DNA of 53,104 nt from Chloroflexota bacterium (GCA_024434165.1 QMIW01000019.1:1-53104); one strand, 5' to 3'. Numbered from the stretch's first letter, positions 42,474-51,127 are shown. Notes: generated from the letters alone by a model not told the origin. Numbers and translations: made by a program.

Positions 42474-43145
42474 ATGTCGAATAAAACGATTGTTATCACC
42501 GGCGCGACGGGCGCGCTTGGAAGCCTCGTCGCTAAGACGTTTGCAGGCATGGGTCACAACCTTGCCCTGCTCGATATTGACAGGACCAAACTGGATTCCC
42601 TCGTCCGCGATCTGGACCTGCCCCCGGAGCGGCTCTTCGCCCAAACCGTTGACCTGCTCGATGAGCGCGCGCTTCAGGACTCCGCCGGAGCGGTTCTTTC
42701 CAAATTTGGCAGTATCCACGCCTTGTTCCATCTCGTCGGCGGCTGGGTGGGCGGCAAGACTTTCGCCGACACTTCCGCAGACGACCTGGAGTTCATGGTC
42801 AACCAGCACATCCGCACCACGTTCAATTTGTTCAAGACTTTTGAAGAGCCGCTCTCGAAAAACGGCTGGGGACGGGTGATCATCGTCTCCGCTTCCACCG
42901 TGCCGCACCCGCCCGGCAGGTCGGGGGTTTACACCGCCGCCAAAGCCGCGCAGGAGAACATGGCGCTCTCACTCGCTGCGGAGTTAAAGGAGGCGAAAGT
43001 GACGGCGAACATCATCCAGGTAAAATCCATTGACGTGGAGAACAAAGGCACAGGCACCACGCCAGGCGCAATCGCCGCCACCATGCAGTATCTGTTTTCG
43101 GATGAAGCAGGCAAGATCAACGGGGCGAGGATTCCGTTGTATTAA
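42474..43145 (+). CDS. Short-chain dehydrogenase/reductase
   Basis: This 223-residue Rossmann enzyme has NAD(P)-binding TGATGALGSLVAKTF, substrate/catalytic Ser in VSASTVPHPPGRSG and catalytic YTAAKAA. An acidic residue at the end of beta 2 (LLDIDRTK) suggests NAD(H). Substrate unknown. I take the ATG at 42474 rather than the in-frame TTG at 42459. It is followed by a strong terminator, after which the AT-rich restriction-modification island begins. Confidence 0.87.
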   Translation: MSNKTIVITGATGALGSLVAKTFAGMGHNLALLDIDRTKLDSLVRDLDLPPERLFAQTVDLLDERALQDSAGAVLSKFGSIHALFHLVGGWVGGKTFADTSADDLEFMVNQHIRTTFNLFKTFEEPLSKNGWGRVIIVSASTVPHPPGRSGVYTAAKAAQENMALSLAAELKEAKVTANIIQVKSIDVENKGTGTTPGAIAATMQYLFSDEAGKINGARIPLY

Positions 43146-43155
43146 AGACAATGGT

Positions 43156-43196
43156 CCCTAAAAGGTTTCGAAGACCTTTTAGGGGTTTCTTTTTTT
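43156..43196 (+). terminator. Intrinsic terminator after the SDR gene
   Basis: CCCTAAAAGG, short loop, CCTTTTAGGG, then a long T-run. It closely resembles the terminator at 28029. It abuts the left edge of the AT-rich island. Confidence 0.85.
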
Positions 43197-43845
43197 ACAG
43201 CCCCGCCTGGAATACCAGAAACCAGCCGTTGAATGGATGCTTTATTTGAAGGATTTTCAATTCCCCCAATCGCTGTGCTCCAACGACGGCGTCCATTTTT
43301 TCGATCAAATCCTCCTTCTCGGTCTCCGAATGAAATGGGCAGACGAGATTGAGCGTGTCATCCAGAATTTCGGGGTAATAATCAGGGTCAAAAATATTTG
43401 ATTGAGGCTTTACTTCAATCTCAACTTGATATTTCAAAGTCACAGATGACTTCTTCAATCTTCCAACGCGGCTTAGGACTTTTTGAAACGATACGGCGCT
43501 TTTTATCAGCTCTTTTTCTTCTTTGTCAACATCAGTCAGGTTTTCATCGATTATTTGGGAAAACATTTCACTTGACAAATATTCTGCCGAGACGCCTCCG
43601 AGGAAACTCTCGTGTATCAGACAAACCTTTTGAAAACCCGCCTTACGACCACGAACAAGGAAATATTTATCTGTAAATATTGGTTCGATAGGAATAGTTA
43701 TAACAAGTGGGGCAATTCGATAATCTTCATGATCGCTCACAAAAATCATTTCTTTGTCGCAATCCAACCCAGCAAGGCCCAAGCCTTGCTTAAGGAACGA
43801 TCTCTTATCGAATAGTTCAATCCAAAATGAATATAATGACTCCAT
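43195..43845 (-). CDS. Unrecognised protein, third gene of the restriction-modification cassette
   Basis: I do not recognise this 216-residue protein. It is acidic, has no signal or membrane segment, and reads as a soluble mixed alpha/beta protein: MESLYSFWIELFDKRSFLKQ at the start, a Lys/Glu-rich middle (VDKEEKELIKSAVSFQKVLS), and a C-terminal HPFNGWFLVFQAGL. It starts 6 bp after the methyltransferase stop with GAGGGG upstream, so it is cotranscribed with the methyltransferase and endonuclease. Its base use is as AT-rich as theirs and unlike the flanks, so it arrived with them. A control, accessory or defence role is inference from position only. Confidence 0.7.
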   Translation of the reverse strand: MESLYSFWIELFDKRSFLKQGLGLAGLDCDKEMIFVSDHEDYRIAPLVITIPIEPIFTDKYFLVRGRKAGFQKVCLIHESFLGGVSAEYLSSEMFSQIIDENLTDVDKEEKELIKSAVSFQKVLSRVGRLKKSSVTLKYQVEIEVKPQSNIFDPDYYPEILDDTLNLVCPFHSETEKEDLIEKMDAVVGAQRLGELKILQIKHPFNGWFLVFQAGL

Positions 43846-43851
43846 AACCCC

Positions 43852-44721
43852 TCACATCAAAGTCAGTTGAGTTAATTTTTCTTCTTCTCTCACCATTTTT
43901 TTATTTGCCTTAAGGGGAAGAGAGTAATTGGAGATAAAAAGCTCATTTCCTTTATCAGCCTTGCCTTGTTTGTAATTGTTCATTCCATACTGCAATTCCC
44001 ATTCATAAATATTGGCGAATTCAAAATTCTTTCTGATTTCCGGGGAATCGTCATATGTGATCAACCATGAATGGTCGCATTTTTTCATTGCAACAGCAAA
44101 TTCATCGTGATTGAATTCAGTATGCAGAACGCCATTTTTTCCATATAACTTCGATTTAGCAGCTTTGTAATATGGTGGATCTAAAAAAGTAAAAACGTTC
44201 TTTGAACCGCCGAAAAGCATCTCGCGATAATCTACATTAGTTATCTTTACCCCCTCCATAATCTCACCTAATTTAGCCACTCGTTCAATCGAAGAATTTG
44301 TAAACCTGCCAACGAAAGCTAGTTGAGAATAACCACCCGCCTCAACCACTCCAGAAAACGTAATTCTGTTCAGAACAAAAAAACGAACAGCACGTTCAAA
44401 TTCCGATAATTTCCCAACGTCAATTTCGAGTAGTTCATCAAATAATTCCTGCCCATTTAATCTTTCTTTTTTTACCTTTGCCACCTCGCGAGCAAGTTTT
44501 TCGGAATCAATCTGTGCCGATTTCCAAAAACAATACAATTCCGAATTTAGATCATTAATCCAATATTTCACTTTTGGAAATTTCTGTTTTAGGTAGATGA
44601 AAAAAGAGGCGCCCCCAACAAATGGTTCGCGGTACTCGTCAAACTCCTTTGGTATAAGGAGTTTCATTTGCTGAACGGCGCGGGACTTGCCGCCAGGGTA
44701 TCTTAGAGGGCTTTTAATCAT
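43852..44721 (-). CDS. DNA adenine methyltransferase, D12 class
   Basis: This 289-residue enzyme starts at the ATG at 44721, giving the usual MIKSPLRYPGGKSRAV; the SAM-binding motif is EPFVGGASFF and the catalytic motif is DPPY (181-184). It methylates adenine N6 in double-stranded DNA. The start overlaps the end of the upstream endonuclease gene by 8 bp, so translation is coupled. It should protect host sites from the partner nuclease. The target sequence cannot be read. The gene is clearly more AT-rich than the flanking genes, a sign of horizontal transfer. Confidence 0.93.
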   Translation of the reverse strand: MIKSPLRYPGGKSRAVQQMKLLIPKEFDEYREPFVGGASFFIYLKQKFPKVKYWINDLNSELYCFWKSAQIDSEKLAREVAKVKKERLNGQELFDELLEIDVGKLSEFERAVRFFVLNRITFSGVVEAGGYSQLAFVGRFTNSSIERVAKLGEIMEGVKITNVDYREMLFGGSKNVFTFLDPPYYKAAKSKLYGKNGVLHTEFNHDEFAVAMKKCDHSWLITYDDSPEIRKNFEFANIYEWELQYGMNNYKQGKADKGNELFISNYSLPLKANKKMVREEEKLTQLTLM

Positions 44722-45928
44722 GCTCTTTTTCGTTTGAGGAAATAAGAATTTCAAGTTTCTGGTTGTGTGCAGCTTCTTGGTTCATCTTTCTTATAATCGC
44801 AATCTCTCTGGCTGTACAGGCATTCTTATTGAGGATAAAGAAACTACTCAATTCGCCTTCACTGCACGGCATAGATAAAGCCCCTCTTACTTTCCTTCCG
44901 GTTAATTTGAGGCGAGAACGAAACCTAACAGGGGCGAAATTTAATTTAAGTGTGTGTAAGTTAGAATACAGAATCAATTTAAACAAACCATCTTTGACAT
45001 CAGAAAGGCTTGGCAGGAACCCTCTGGTAGAGTTTTTTGATTCCTGTATCACATAAATATCACCTTCTTGCACAACTTCATCAGCCGTCAGGTAGTATGT
45101 TCCACCAAGATAATTTTCTATTTTGAAGGTAGCCTTTACGCCATCCGCCAAATATTCGAAGCTGTGTAATGTTTGAGTTTCGCGAACCGACGCGCCTCTG
45201 GAACCGCGAAGTGAAATGTCTTTGAATTTCAAAAAATCCCTCATAATCGTCGCAAGATATTGTTCCTGTATATTTCGATCATGCATTAAGACGCCTGTCT
45301 TCCGGGATATCTTTTCATAACTATCCAAGGCGTTTTTGTAAATATCCACAAAACTGTCTTCAATTAGAGTTCTATTCCAGTGCAAGGCGCTTTGCTTATA
45401 CTGGCTAATTCTTAATATCTGATCGTTGACTATTTTGATATTAAATTCTTGGCTGGTAATTTTATTTTTTGAGGATTGTAAAGGTCTGGTGTTTTTTACT
45501 GCACGGTCATAGTAAGCTAAAACTATATAAACATTCAATAGATTCATCCATGACACTGTAGAGTATTGAATCCTATCCAAATCGCCGTCTAAGCCTTCAT
45601 CTTTCAGCACGGGAATAATTGTTAACCGCATTGGAGAATTAAAAGTGTTGTAAAGTCTTTCAAAGGGATAACTTCGAGTTCTTTTCGGAGACACCCACTT
45701 TGAGTAAGCAAATTCGCCATTTGGCATTATTATTTTTCCAGAGGTTCCAACTCTATTGATGTCAAAGCCATTAAAGTCATACTCTGGTAAATTTTCGGCT
45801 AGATATGCCCTGTATTGAACATCCTTAATAAATCCCTCAAAACTTAGAGTCATAGATACTTTGTCTCCAGAAATTCGCTGAAAGGCCTTTGTCAACAAAT
45901 TCTTCAAAAATCGGATTGTTTTTCTCAA
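44714..45928 (-). CDS. Probable type II restriction endonuclease (PD-(D/E)xK candidate)
   Basis: This 404-residue protein has no close family I can name with certainty. A candidate nuclease core is TADEVVQEGDIYVIQESKNS, with an acidic residue (D283 or D290), then E296-x-K298 in a hydrophobic strand, the PD-(D/E)xK pattern. The N-terminal half has TIIPVLKDEGLDGDLDRIQY and SWMNLLNVYIVLAYY, a layout I associate with restriction endonucleases. It lies directly upstream of, and overlaps, a D12 adenine methyltransferase, which is the strongest argument. The start is a TTG with AGGTGA just upstream. AT-rich composition indicates transfer. Confidence 0.72.
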   Translation of the reverse strand: MRKTIRFLKNLLTKAFQRISGDKVSMTLSFEGFIKDVQYRAYLAENLPEYDFNGFDINRVGTSGKIIMPNGEFAYSKWVSPKRTRSYPFERLYNTFNSPMRLTIIPVLKDEGLDGDLDRIQYSTVSWMNLLNVYIVLAYYDRAVKNTRPLQSSKNKITSQEFNIKIVNDQILRISQYKQSALHWNRTLIEDSFVDIYKNALDSYEKISRKTGVLMHDRNIQEQYLATIMRDFLKFKDISLRGSRGASVRETQTLHSFEYLADGVKATFKIENYLGGTYYLTADEVVQEGDIYVIQESKNSTRGFLPSLSDVKDGLFKLILYSNLHTLKLNFAPVRFRSRLKLTGRKVRGALSMPCSEGELSSFFILNKNACTAREIAIIRKMNQEAAHNQKLEILISSNEKEHD

Positions 45929-45995
45929 ATCTCACCTATGGATCAGCAGTATAACAGCACTCTTCCACCCCTCACAACCCGAAGGGATTTTCCGT

Positions 45996-46001
45996 TATAC
46001 T
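45996..46001 (+). promoter_or_regulatory. -10 box of a leaderless transcript (hydrolase gene)
   Basis: TATACT ends 7 bp before the ATG at 46009. On the other strand TATACT near 45951 is a possible -10 for the endonuclease gene. Confidence 0.55.
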
Positions 46002-46008
46002 CGCGCCC

Positions 46009-46875
46009 ATGCGCAGTCAATTCATCGAGACCAACGGCGTCAAACTCCATGTCGTGACCGACGGACCCGAAGACGGGACGCCGGTCATTTTATTACACGG
46101 ATTTCCCGAATTCCACTACGGATGGCGCAGGCAGATTCCCGCGCTGGCAGAGGCGGGTTTCCGGGTCATCGTACCGGACCAGCGGGGATACCATCTCTCC
46201 GACAAGCCGAAGGGCGTGCGCATGTACAGGGTGGATATTCTGGCGCAGGACGTCATCGGTCTGCTCGATCATTTTGGAATTCAAAAAGCGCGGATCGCAG
46301 GACACGATTGGGGCGCGATGATCGCATGGACGCTGGCGCTGAATCACCCCGGGCGGCTGGCGAAACTCGCCATTCTCAATGTGCCTCATCCCGATGTGAT
46401 AACGCGCTTTGTGCTGGAAAACAGCTGCCAGCGCAGGAAATCCTGGTATGTTTTCTTCTTCCAGATTCCCTTCCTGGTGGAATGGATTCTCCGCCGAAAC
46501 AACCACCGCAACCTCGCGCGGATGCTGGTCGGTTCGGGGCGCAAAAGCACGTTTACAAAAGCGGATATCGGGGAATACCGCAAAGCCTGGTCCCAGCCCG
46601 GCGCGTTGACCGCCATGCTGAACTGGTATCGCGCCATCGTCCGCGGGAGCGTGCGATATGCCTTCCAAAGGAACCGCATCCCTGCGCGGCGGGTGAATGT
46701 CCCCGTGTTGATTCTGTGGGGGAAGAACGATGTGGCGCTCAGCCATGAAATGATACAGCCTTCACTGGACTTGTGCGATAACGGCGAAGCCGTCCTGTTC
46801 GAGCACGCCACGCATTGGGTTCAGCACGATGAAGCCAGTGAGGTCAACAAACGATTGATCGGGTTTTTGAGGTAA
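46009..46875 (+). CDS. Alpha/beta hydrolase, epoxide-hydrolase-like
   Basis: This 288-residue cytoplasmic enzyme has oxyanion-loop HGFPEFHYGWRRQ, PDQRGYHLSDKP, nucleophile Asp in GHDWGAMIAW and catalytic His in HATHWVQHDE. An Asp nucleophile with the HGFPE motif is the epoxide hydrolase/haloalkane dehalogenase pattern, and the cap tyrosines fit the former. Substrate unknown. It is transcribed from a leaderless-type promoter and is followed after 3 bp by an EamA transporter, then a NUDIX gene. Confidence 0.88.
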   Translation: MRSQFIETNGVKLHVVTDGPEDGTPVILLHGFPEFHYGWRRQIPALAEAGFRVIVPDQRGYHLSDKPKGVRMYRVDILAQDVIGLLDHFGIQKARIAGHDWGAMIAWTLALNHPGRLAKLAILNVPHPDVITRFVLENSCQRRKSWYVFFFQIPFLVEWILRRNNHRNLARMLVGSGRKSTFTKADIGEYRKAWSQPGALTAMLNWYRAIVRGSVRYAFQRNRIPARRVNVPVLILWGKNDVALSHEMIQPSLDLCDNGEAVLFEHATHWVQHDEASEVNKRLIGFLR

Positions 46876-46878
46876 TCC

Positions 46879-47733
46879 ATGCCAACTGCCGCCCTCATTC
46901 TGCTTTTCCTTTCCGCCTCCATGCACGCGCTGTGGAACTTCCTGCTCAAGAATGCGGAGGAAAAATATATTGCCATGGGCTGGCAAACAATCCTGAGCGG
47001 CATCCTCGCCTTGGGGGTGATGTTCTATTCCGGTTTGCCGCCCAGGGAGATGTGGGGGTTTGCCGTCGTCAGCATGCTGCTCGAAGCGATCTATTTCATC
47101 CTGCTGTGCATCGCCTACAGCGACCACGATTTCTCGCTGGTATACCCCATTGCGCGCGGAGGCGCTCCCGCCCTGCTGGTGGCATGGACGGCCATCTTTT
47201 TGCAGGAAAGGTTGACGACCGGCGGGTACATCGGTCTTGCGATGATCACGATTGGCATGATGGTCATCGGCGCGACGGCTCTTCTGCAAAGCAAAGGGGA
47301 AAAACTCCATTTGAAAGGCGTGTTCACCGCGCTGGCGGTGGCGCTGGTCATTTCGCTCTATACCTTCATTGACGGCTTTGCCGTCAGGAACGGACCCGTC
47401 CTGCCGTACGGGTTGTCCATGTTCGTGATGGTTCCGTTCGTGACGACGCCCTACATCACCCACCACTACGGCTGGGAGTCGTTCGTTCGGGTATGGAAGA
47501 CCAACCGCAATTATCTTCTGATGGGCGGCGTGCTGGGACTGGTCGCCTACATGCTGGCGCTGTTTGCCTACACCTTCGCGCCGCTCAGTTATTCGGGCGC
47601 GATCCGCGAAGTAAGCGCGGTGATTGGGGCGTTCCTCGGCTGGCGCTTCCTCAATGAGCAGATGGGCGGGGTGCGGGTGGCCGGCTCGGCAATCGTCTTC
47701 GCCGGGGTGATGGTGATCGCGATCTTTGGATGA
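46879..47733 (+). CDS. EamA/DMT-superfamily transporter
   Basis: This 284-residue protein has ten predicted membrane segments in two EamA halves. Seen: LILLFLSASMHALWNFLLKN at the start, YPIARGGAPALLVAWTAIFLQERL (end of the first half, with the typical E-R/L-T), and PLSYSGAIREVSAVIGAFLGWRFLNEQ (second half). Family members export amino acids, nucleosides or drugs. It starts 3 bp after the hydrolase stop, an operon arrangement; no substrate link is evident. Confidence 0.87.
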   Translation: MPTAALILLFLSASMHALWNFLLKNAEEKYIAMGWQTILSGILALGVMFYSGLPPREMWGFAVVSMLLEAIYFILLCIAYSDHDFSLVYPIARGGAPALLVAWTAIFLQERLTTGGYIGLAMITIGMMVIGATALLQSKGEKLHLKGVFTALAVALVISLYTFIDGFAVRNGPVLPYGLSMFVMVPFVTTPYITHHYGWESFVRVWKTNRNYLLMGGVLGLVAYMLALFAYTFAPLSYSGAIREVSAVIGAFLGWRFLNEQMGGVRVAGSAIVFAGVMVIAIFG

Positions 47734-47759
47734 ACGGTTTTTAGAGAGGAAACGACACC

Positions 47760-48179
47760 ATGACAGACCAGGTTTTCCCCGAACCGACGGTGGGAGTCTT
47801 TATTTTCAACCCGGCAGGCGAGATTCTGCTCTTGAAGAGCCACAAATGGCCCGGCAAATATGTCGTGCCCGGCGGGCATGTGGAGTTGGGCGAGCGCATC
47901 GAAGAGGCGGTCGTCCGCGAGGCAAAGGAGGAGACCGGGCTGGACGTGTACGATTTGAAGTTCGTCATGTTTCAGCAGTGCATTTACGACCCTGCCTTTT
48001 GGAAACCCCGGCATTTCATCTTCTTCGAGTACGCCTGCCGGGCGGATTCGCTCGAAGTGAGGCTGAACCACGAAGCGCAGGAACATGCCTGGGTCCGGTT
48101 GGAGGCGGCTCTTCATCTGCCGTTGGATTCGTACACGCGGACGGTCATCGAGAAAATAATCGCAGGAAATTTGTCATGA
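47760..48179 (+). CDS. NUDIX hydrolase
   Basis: This 139-residue enzyme has a full Nudix box: GGHVELGERIEEAVVREAKE followed by ETGL, matching GX5EX7REUXEEXGU. It hydrolyses a nucleoside diphosphate linked to another group, releasing NMP or phosphate. FVMFQQCIYDPAFWKPRHFIFFEYACR and a sugar-nucleotide-like size recall GDP-mannose hydrolases, but the substrate is not certain. It is the third gene of the hydrolase-EamA-NUDIX run, with ~26 bp before it. Confidence 0.9.
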   Translation: MTDQVFPEPTVGVFIFNPAGEILLLKSHKWPGKYVVPGGHVELGERIEEAVVREAKEETGLDVYDLKFVMFQQCIYDPAFWKPRHFIFFEYACRADSLEVRLNHEAQEHAWVRLEAALHLPLDSYTRTVIEKIIAGNLS

Positions 48180-48210
48180 TTTTCAGTCAGTTTACAGTTA
48201 CAAAAAACCA

Positions 48211-48239
48211 TTGCATCCCTCCCTAAAAGTGAGTAAGAT
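48211..48239 (+). promoter_or_regulatory. Promoter of the leader peptide/aminotransferase transcript
   Basis: -35 TTGCAT (48211-48216), exactly 17-bp spacer, -10 TAAGAT (48234-48239). The predicted start site is 1-3 bp before the leader peptide ATG at 48249. The transcript must pass the hairpin at 48305-48340 to reach the aminotransferase. Confidence 0.65.
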
Positions 48240-48248
48240 AGGGTTGCC

Positions 48249-48359
48249 ATGATGTTAATTCTGGCGTTACGTTTTTTGGGCATCCTATTGCCCCTGGTCA
48301 GCCTGCCTGACGGGTACCCGCGTACCTGTCAGGCTTTTTTATCTCTCTTCAAGGAGTGA
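48249..48359 (+). CDS. Leu-rich leader peptide (36 residues) of a candidate attenuator
   Basis: An open frame from ATG at 48249 to TGA at 48357-48359, 2 bp before the aminotransferase ATG. It begins MMLILALRFLGILLPLVSL: eight Leu, two Ile and one Val in 19 residues. The Leu codons include TTA, TTG and CTA, which are uncommon in this GC-rich genome, as expected where ribosome stalling matters. Its last third overlaps a terminator hairpin and its T-run. It is too short for database support, so translation is a prediction from position, codon content and the attenuator geometry. Confidence 0.55.
   Translation: MMLILALRFLGILLPLVSLPDGYPRTCQAFLSLFKE
48278..48340 (+). terminator. Candidate transcription attenuator with terminator and antiterminator
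   Basis: Terminator: 13-bp stem GCCTGACGGGTAC (48305-48317) with GTACCTGTCAGGC (48322-48334), one G-U pair, CCGC loop, then six T. Alternative hairpin: GTCAG (48297-48301) with CTGAC (48307-48311) would take the left arm of the terminator. Upstream hairpin: GGGC (48278-48281) with GCCC (48290-48293), lying in the Leu-codon region. This is the segment 1/2/3/4 order of classical amino-acid attenuators. The terminator could also serve only the preceding NUDIX operon, but the promoter at 48211 lies before it. Confidence 0.6.
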
Positions 48360-48361
48360 AA

Positions 48362-49597
48362 ATGCAAACACCGTGGGAGTATCGCTACGCACATCGCACA
48401 CAGAAAATGGGAAGTTCAGTCATCCGTGAACTGTTGAAATTGACCGAACAGCCCGATATCATCTCCTTTGCGGGGGGGCTGCCTGCGCCGGAGGTCTTCC
48501 CGGTAAAGGAATTTCAGGAGGCGTGCAATCGCGTTTTGACCGATCACGGCGCGCAGGCGCTGCAATACAGCACCACCGAGGGGTATCGTCCGCTGCGGGA
48601 GATGATCGCCCGCCACACCGAACGTTACAGCGTGCATGTGACGCCGGAAAATATCCTGATCACGTCCGGTTCGCAGCAAGCGCTGGATTTCATCGGAAGG
48701 CTGTTCATCAACCGCGGCGATTATGTGGTGGTGGAATCGCCCACCTATCTCGGCGCGTTGCAGGCATGGAACGCCTACGGGGCGCAATACATTTCGGTGC
48801 GCGCGGACGAGCACGGCATGATCGTGGATGAACTGGAAGCCGCGCTTCGCATCGGACCGAAGTTCATCTACGTCCTCCCGAACTTTCAGAACCCGTCGGG
48901 TTCGACCCTCAGCCTCGAGCGGCGCAAAAAACTGGTGGAACTCGCCGATAAATACGGCGTGCCGATCATCGAGGACGACCCGTATGGTCAACTGCGCTAC
49001 GACGGTGAGCACATCCCCGGCGTGGTGATGCTGGACAGCCAGTACCGCAACGACGACGACGGCGAATACACCGGCAACGTCATCTACCTGAGCACGTTTT
49101 CGAAACTGCTCGCGCCGGGTCTGCGCCTGGCGTGGGTGATCGCTCCCACCACTGTCATTCAACGGCTGGTGATGACCAAGCAAGCCGCCGACCTGCACAC
49201 TTCCTCGTTCAACCAGCAGGTGGCGTACGAAGTGGGCAAGGGCGGTTTCCTCGACGAGCACGTCAAGGTCATCCGCGCCACGTACAAGGAACGCCGCGAT
49301 GTAATGCTCGAAATGATGGACGAGATGTTCCCGCCTGAAATGCGCTGGACGAGACCGGCGGGCGGCATGTTCCTATGGGGTATGATGCCCGAAGGCGTGG
49401 ATGCAGCAGAGGTGCTGAAGATCGCCATCGAACGCAAGGTGGCATTCGTGCCGGGGGCGTCTTTCCACCCGAACGGCGGCGGGGCAAATACCATGCGCAT
49501 TAACTTCTCGTATTCCAACCCGGATACCATCCGTGAAGGAATCACGCGGCTTGGAGCCACGCTGAAGGAAGTGCTGAAGAAGAACGGGTATCATTAG
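48362..49597 (+). CDS. PLP-dependent aminotransferase, LysN-like (2-aminoadipate/branched-chain/aromatic)
   Basis: This 411-residue fold-type I aminotransferase starts at the ATG at 48362 (AGGAG 6 nt upstream). The plan follows Thermus LysN: IRELLKLTEQPDIISFAGGLPAPEVFP, ALQYSTTEGYRPLREMI, TSGSQQALDFIGRLF, FQNPSGSTLSLERRK, the PLP Asp-region IIEDDPYGQLRY and the Schiff-base Lys in YLSTFSKLLAPGLRLAW. LysN-type enzymes accept 2-aminoadipate, leucine and others. A Leu-rich leader and attenuator just upstream hint at control by leucine or branched-chain amino acids, so a role there is plausible. It ends at a strong terminator. Confidence 0.9.
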   Translation: MQTPWEYRYAHRTQKMGSSVIRELLKLTEQPDIISFAGGLPAPEVFPVKEFQEACNRVLTDHGAQALQYSTTEGYRPLREMIARHTERYSVHVTPENILITSGSQQALDFIGRLFINRGDYVVVESPTYLGALQAWNAYGAQYISVRADEHGMIVDELEAALRIGPKFIYVLPNFQNPSGSTLSLERRKKLVELADKYGVPIIEDDPYGQLRYDGEHIPGVVMLDSQYRNDDDGEYTGNVIYLSTFSKLLAPGLRLAWVIAPTTVIQRLVMTKQAADLHTSSFNQQVAYEVGKGGFLDEHVKVIRATYKERRDVMLEMMDEMFPPEMRWTRPAGGMFLWGMMPEGVDAAEVLKIAIERKVAFVPGASFHPNGGGANTMRINFSYSNPDTIREGITRLGATLKEVLKKNGYH

Positions 49598-49619
49598 CCC
49601 GTGAAAATGCAGCAAACGA

Positions 49620-49650
49620 AAAGACTTGCCCGCAAAGGCAAGTCTTTTTT
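49620..49650 (+). terminator. Intrinsic terminator after the aminotransferase gene
   Basis: AAAGACTTGCC, CGCAAA loop, GGCAAGTCTTT, running into six T. Perfect 11-bp stem. Confidence 0.92.
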
Positions 49651-49662
49651 ATCGTCAATCGT

Positions 49663-49703
49663 CCCTGGTCTACGGTCCACCATCCACCATCTACTCTTCC
49701 ACA
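49663..49703. repeat. Period-7 tract at the end of the malic enzyme gene
   Basis: CAATCGT, CCCTGGT, CTACGGT, CCACCAT, CCACCAT, CTACTCT, TCCAC. The malic enzyme stop (49691-49693) lies in it. Confidence 0.75.
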
Positions 49704-51040
49704 TACGGCACATAATCGGCGCGGGCGATGCCCTGCTTGATGGCGGTCTCCGCCACGGCGCGCGCCACCGCGCGATGAACCTTTTTATCCAGCGGGTTCG
49801 GCACCAGTTCGCCGGGCGGCGTCATCCCGGCAATCGTCGTTGCCGCCGCCAACAGCATCTCATGCGTGATGCGCGGGGCGTTTGCATCCACCGCGCCGCG
49901 AAAGATGCCGGGGAATCCCAGCACGTTATTCACAGACTTTCCATCCGCCGCGAACGCCGCGCCGCGTTCCATCGCCGTTTCGGGGTCAATCTCCGCATTC
50001 GGGTTGGAGAGCGCCAGGATGACCTGTCCCTTGCGCACCATCTCCGGCTTGATGAGGTTCGGCGCGCCGGTGGTGGCGATTACGATATCGCACTTCTCCA
50101 TGATTTCCTTCAAATTGGATTTGACCCCGCCCGCCTTTTGGAATCGTTCCAACGCTTCGGGACTCAGATCCGCGCCGTAGACCGGGTTGCCCGTCAAACG
50201 CATCAACATCCGACCGATGGCATGTCCGGCTGCCCCAAGCCCCACCTGCCCGACGACGGCTTTGTTCAAATCCATGCCGGTTTCGCGCGTGGCAACCATC
50301 AACGCTGCGGTGGCAACGACCGCCGTGCCGTGCTGGTCATCGTGCATGACGGGAATATCGAGCATGGCTTGCAGGCGCTCCTCGATCCCGAAGCAGCGCG
50401 GCGCGGAAATATCCTCCAGTTGAATCGCGGCGAAGGTCGGCGCGATGGCGGCTACCGTGCGGACGATCTCATCCGGGTCTTTGGTGTTCAGCAAAATCGG
50501 AATGCCCGAAAGCCCCACGAGCGTTTCCATGAGCATGGCTTTGCCTTCCATCACGGGCATGCCCGCCAGCGGACCGATGTCGCCCAGCCCCAGCACCGCC
50601 GTCCCGTCGGTGACGATGGCGACCATGTGGCTGATGCTGGTGTACAGCCGCGCCTGCGAAGGGTCCCTTGCGATGCGCGTGCAGACCTCCGCCACGCCGG
50701 GGGTGTAGACGCGCCGCAGGGTGGTCAGCGATTCGATGGGATAGCGCGAACGGATGGCGATCTTGCCCTTCTGGTGCAGTTCCAGTACCTCGTCGCGCAC
50801 TTCAAGGATCTTCGTTCCTTCGTTGTTTTCCATGGCCGCCAGCACGGCGGCAAGACTTTGTTCATCTTCGGCAGCGATGGTGATGTCGCGCACCACATGC
50901 CGGGAGGTTTCGGTCAATAAAACGATACTGCCGGTATTCCCGCCCGCTTCGGCGATGGCGGTCAACAGCCGCGCCAGCACGCCCTTTTTCTGTGAATTAC
51001 GCACACGTACGATTCGGATGATCTTTCGTTCCCAGGCCAT
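49691..51040 (-). CDS. NAD-dependent malic enzyme with N-terminal ACT domain
   Basis: This 449-residue enzyme oxidatively decarboxylates malate to pyruvate. An ACT domain (~5-80; [20 protein letters not shown]) precedes the malic core: [42 protein letters not shown] (catalytic Lys in EGKA), [15 protein letters not shown] with metal Asp residues, and the NAD site [14 protein letters not shown]. The ACT domain suggests amino-acid or effector control, a known arrangement in some bacterial malic enzymes. AGGAG precedes the ATG. The last codons run into a period-7 tract. Confidence 0.95.
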   Translation of the reverse strand: MAWERKIIRIVRVRNSQKKGVLARLLTAIAEAGGNTGSIVLLTETSRHVVRDITIAAEDEQSLAAVLAAMENNEGTKILEVRDEVLELHQKGKIAIRSRYPIESLTTLRRVYTPGVAEVCTRIARDPSQARLYTSISHMVAIVTDGTAVLGLGDIGPLAGMPVMEGKAMLMETLVGLSGIPILLNTKDPDEIVRTVAAIAPTFAAIQLEDISAPRCFGIEERLQAMLDIPVMHDDQHGTAVVATAALMVATRETGMDLNKAVVGQVGLGAAGHAIGRMLMRLTGNPVYGADLSPEALERFQKAGGVKSNLKEIMEKCDIVIATTGAPNLIKPEMVRKGQVILALSNPNAEIDPETAMERGAAFAADGKSVNNVLGFPGIFRGAVDANAPRITHEMLLAAATTIAGMTPPGELVPNPLDKKVHRAVARAVAETAIKQGIARADYVPYVEE

Positions 51041-51127
51041 GGTGTCTCCTTTTGTTCACATCCATTTTAATGCGAATACCGCGAAAAGGTTTCGCGGCAT
51101 TCGTCTCTGCTTCGAGGTTGTAGGGGG

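Noticed and set aside
48249-48340. T-box or other riboswitch before the aminotransferase
   Set aside because: No T-box sequence or specifier stem was seen and the leader is under 100 nt; the peptide-based attenuator explains the elements better.
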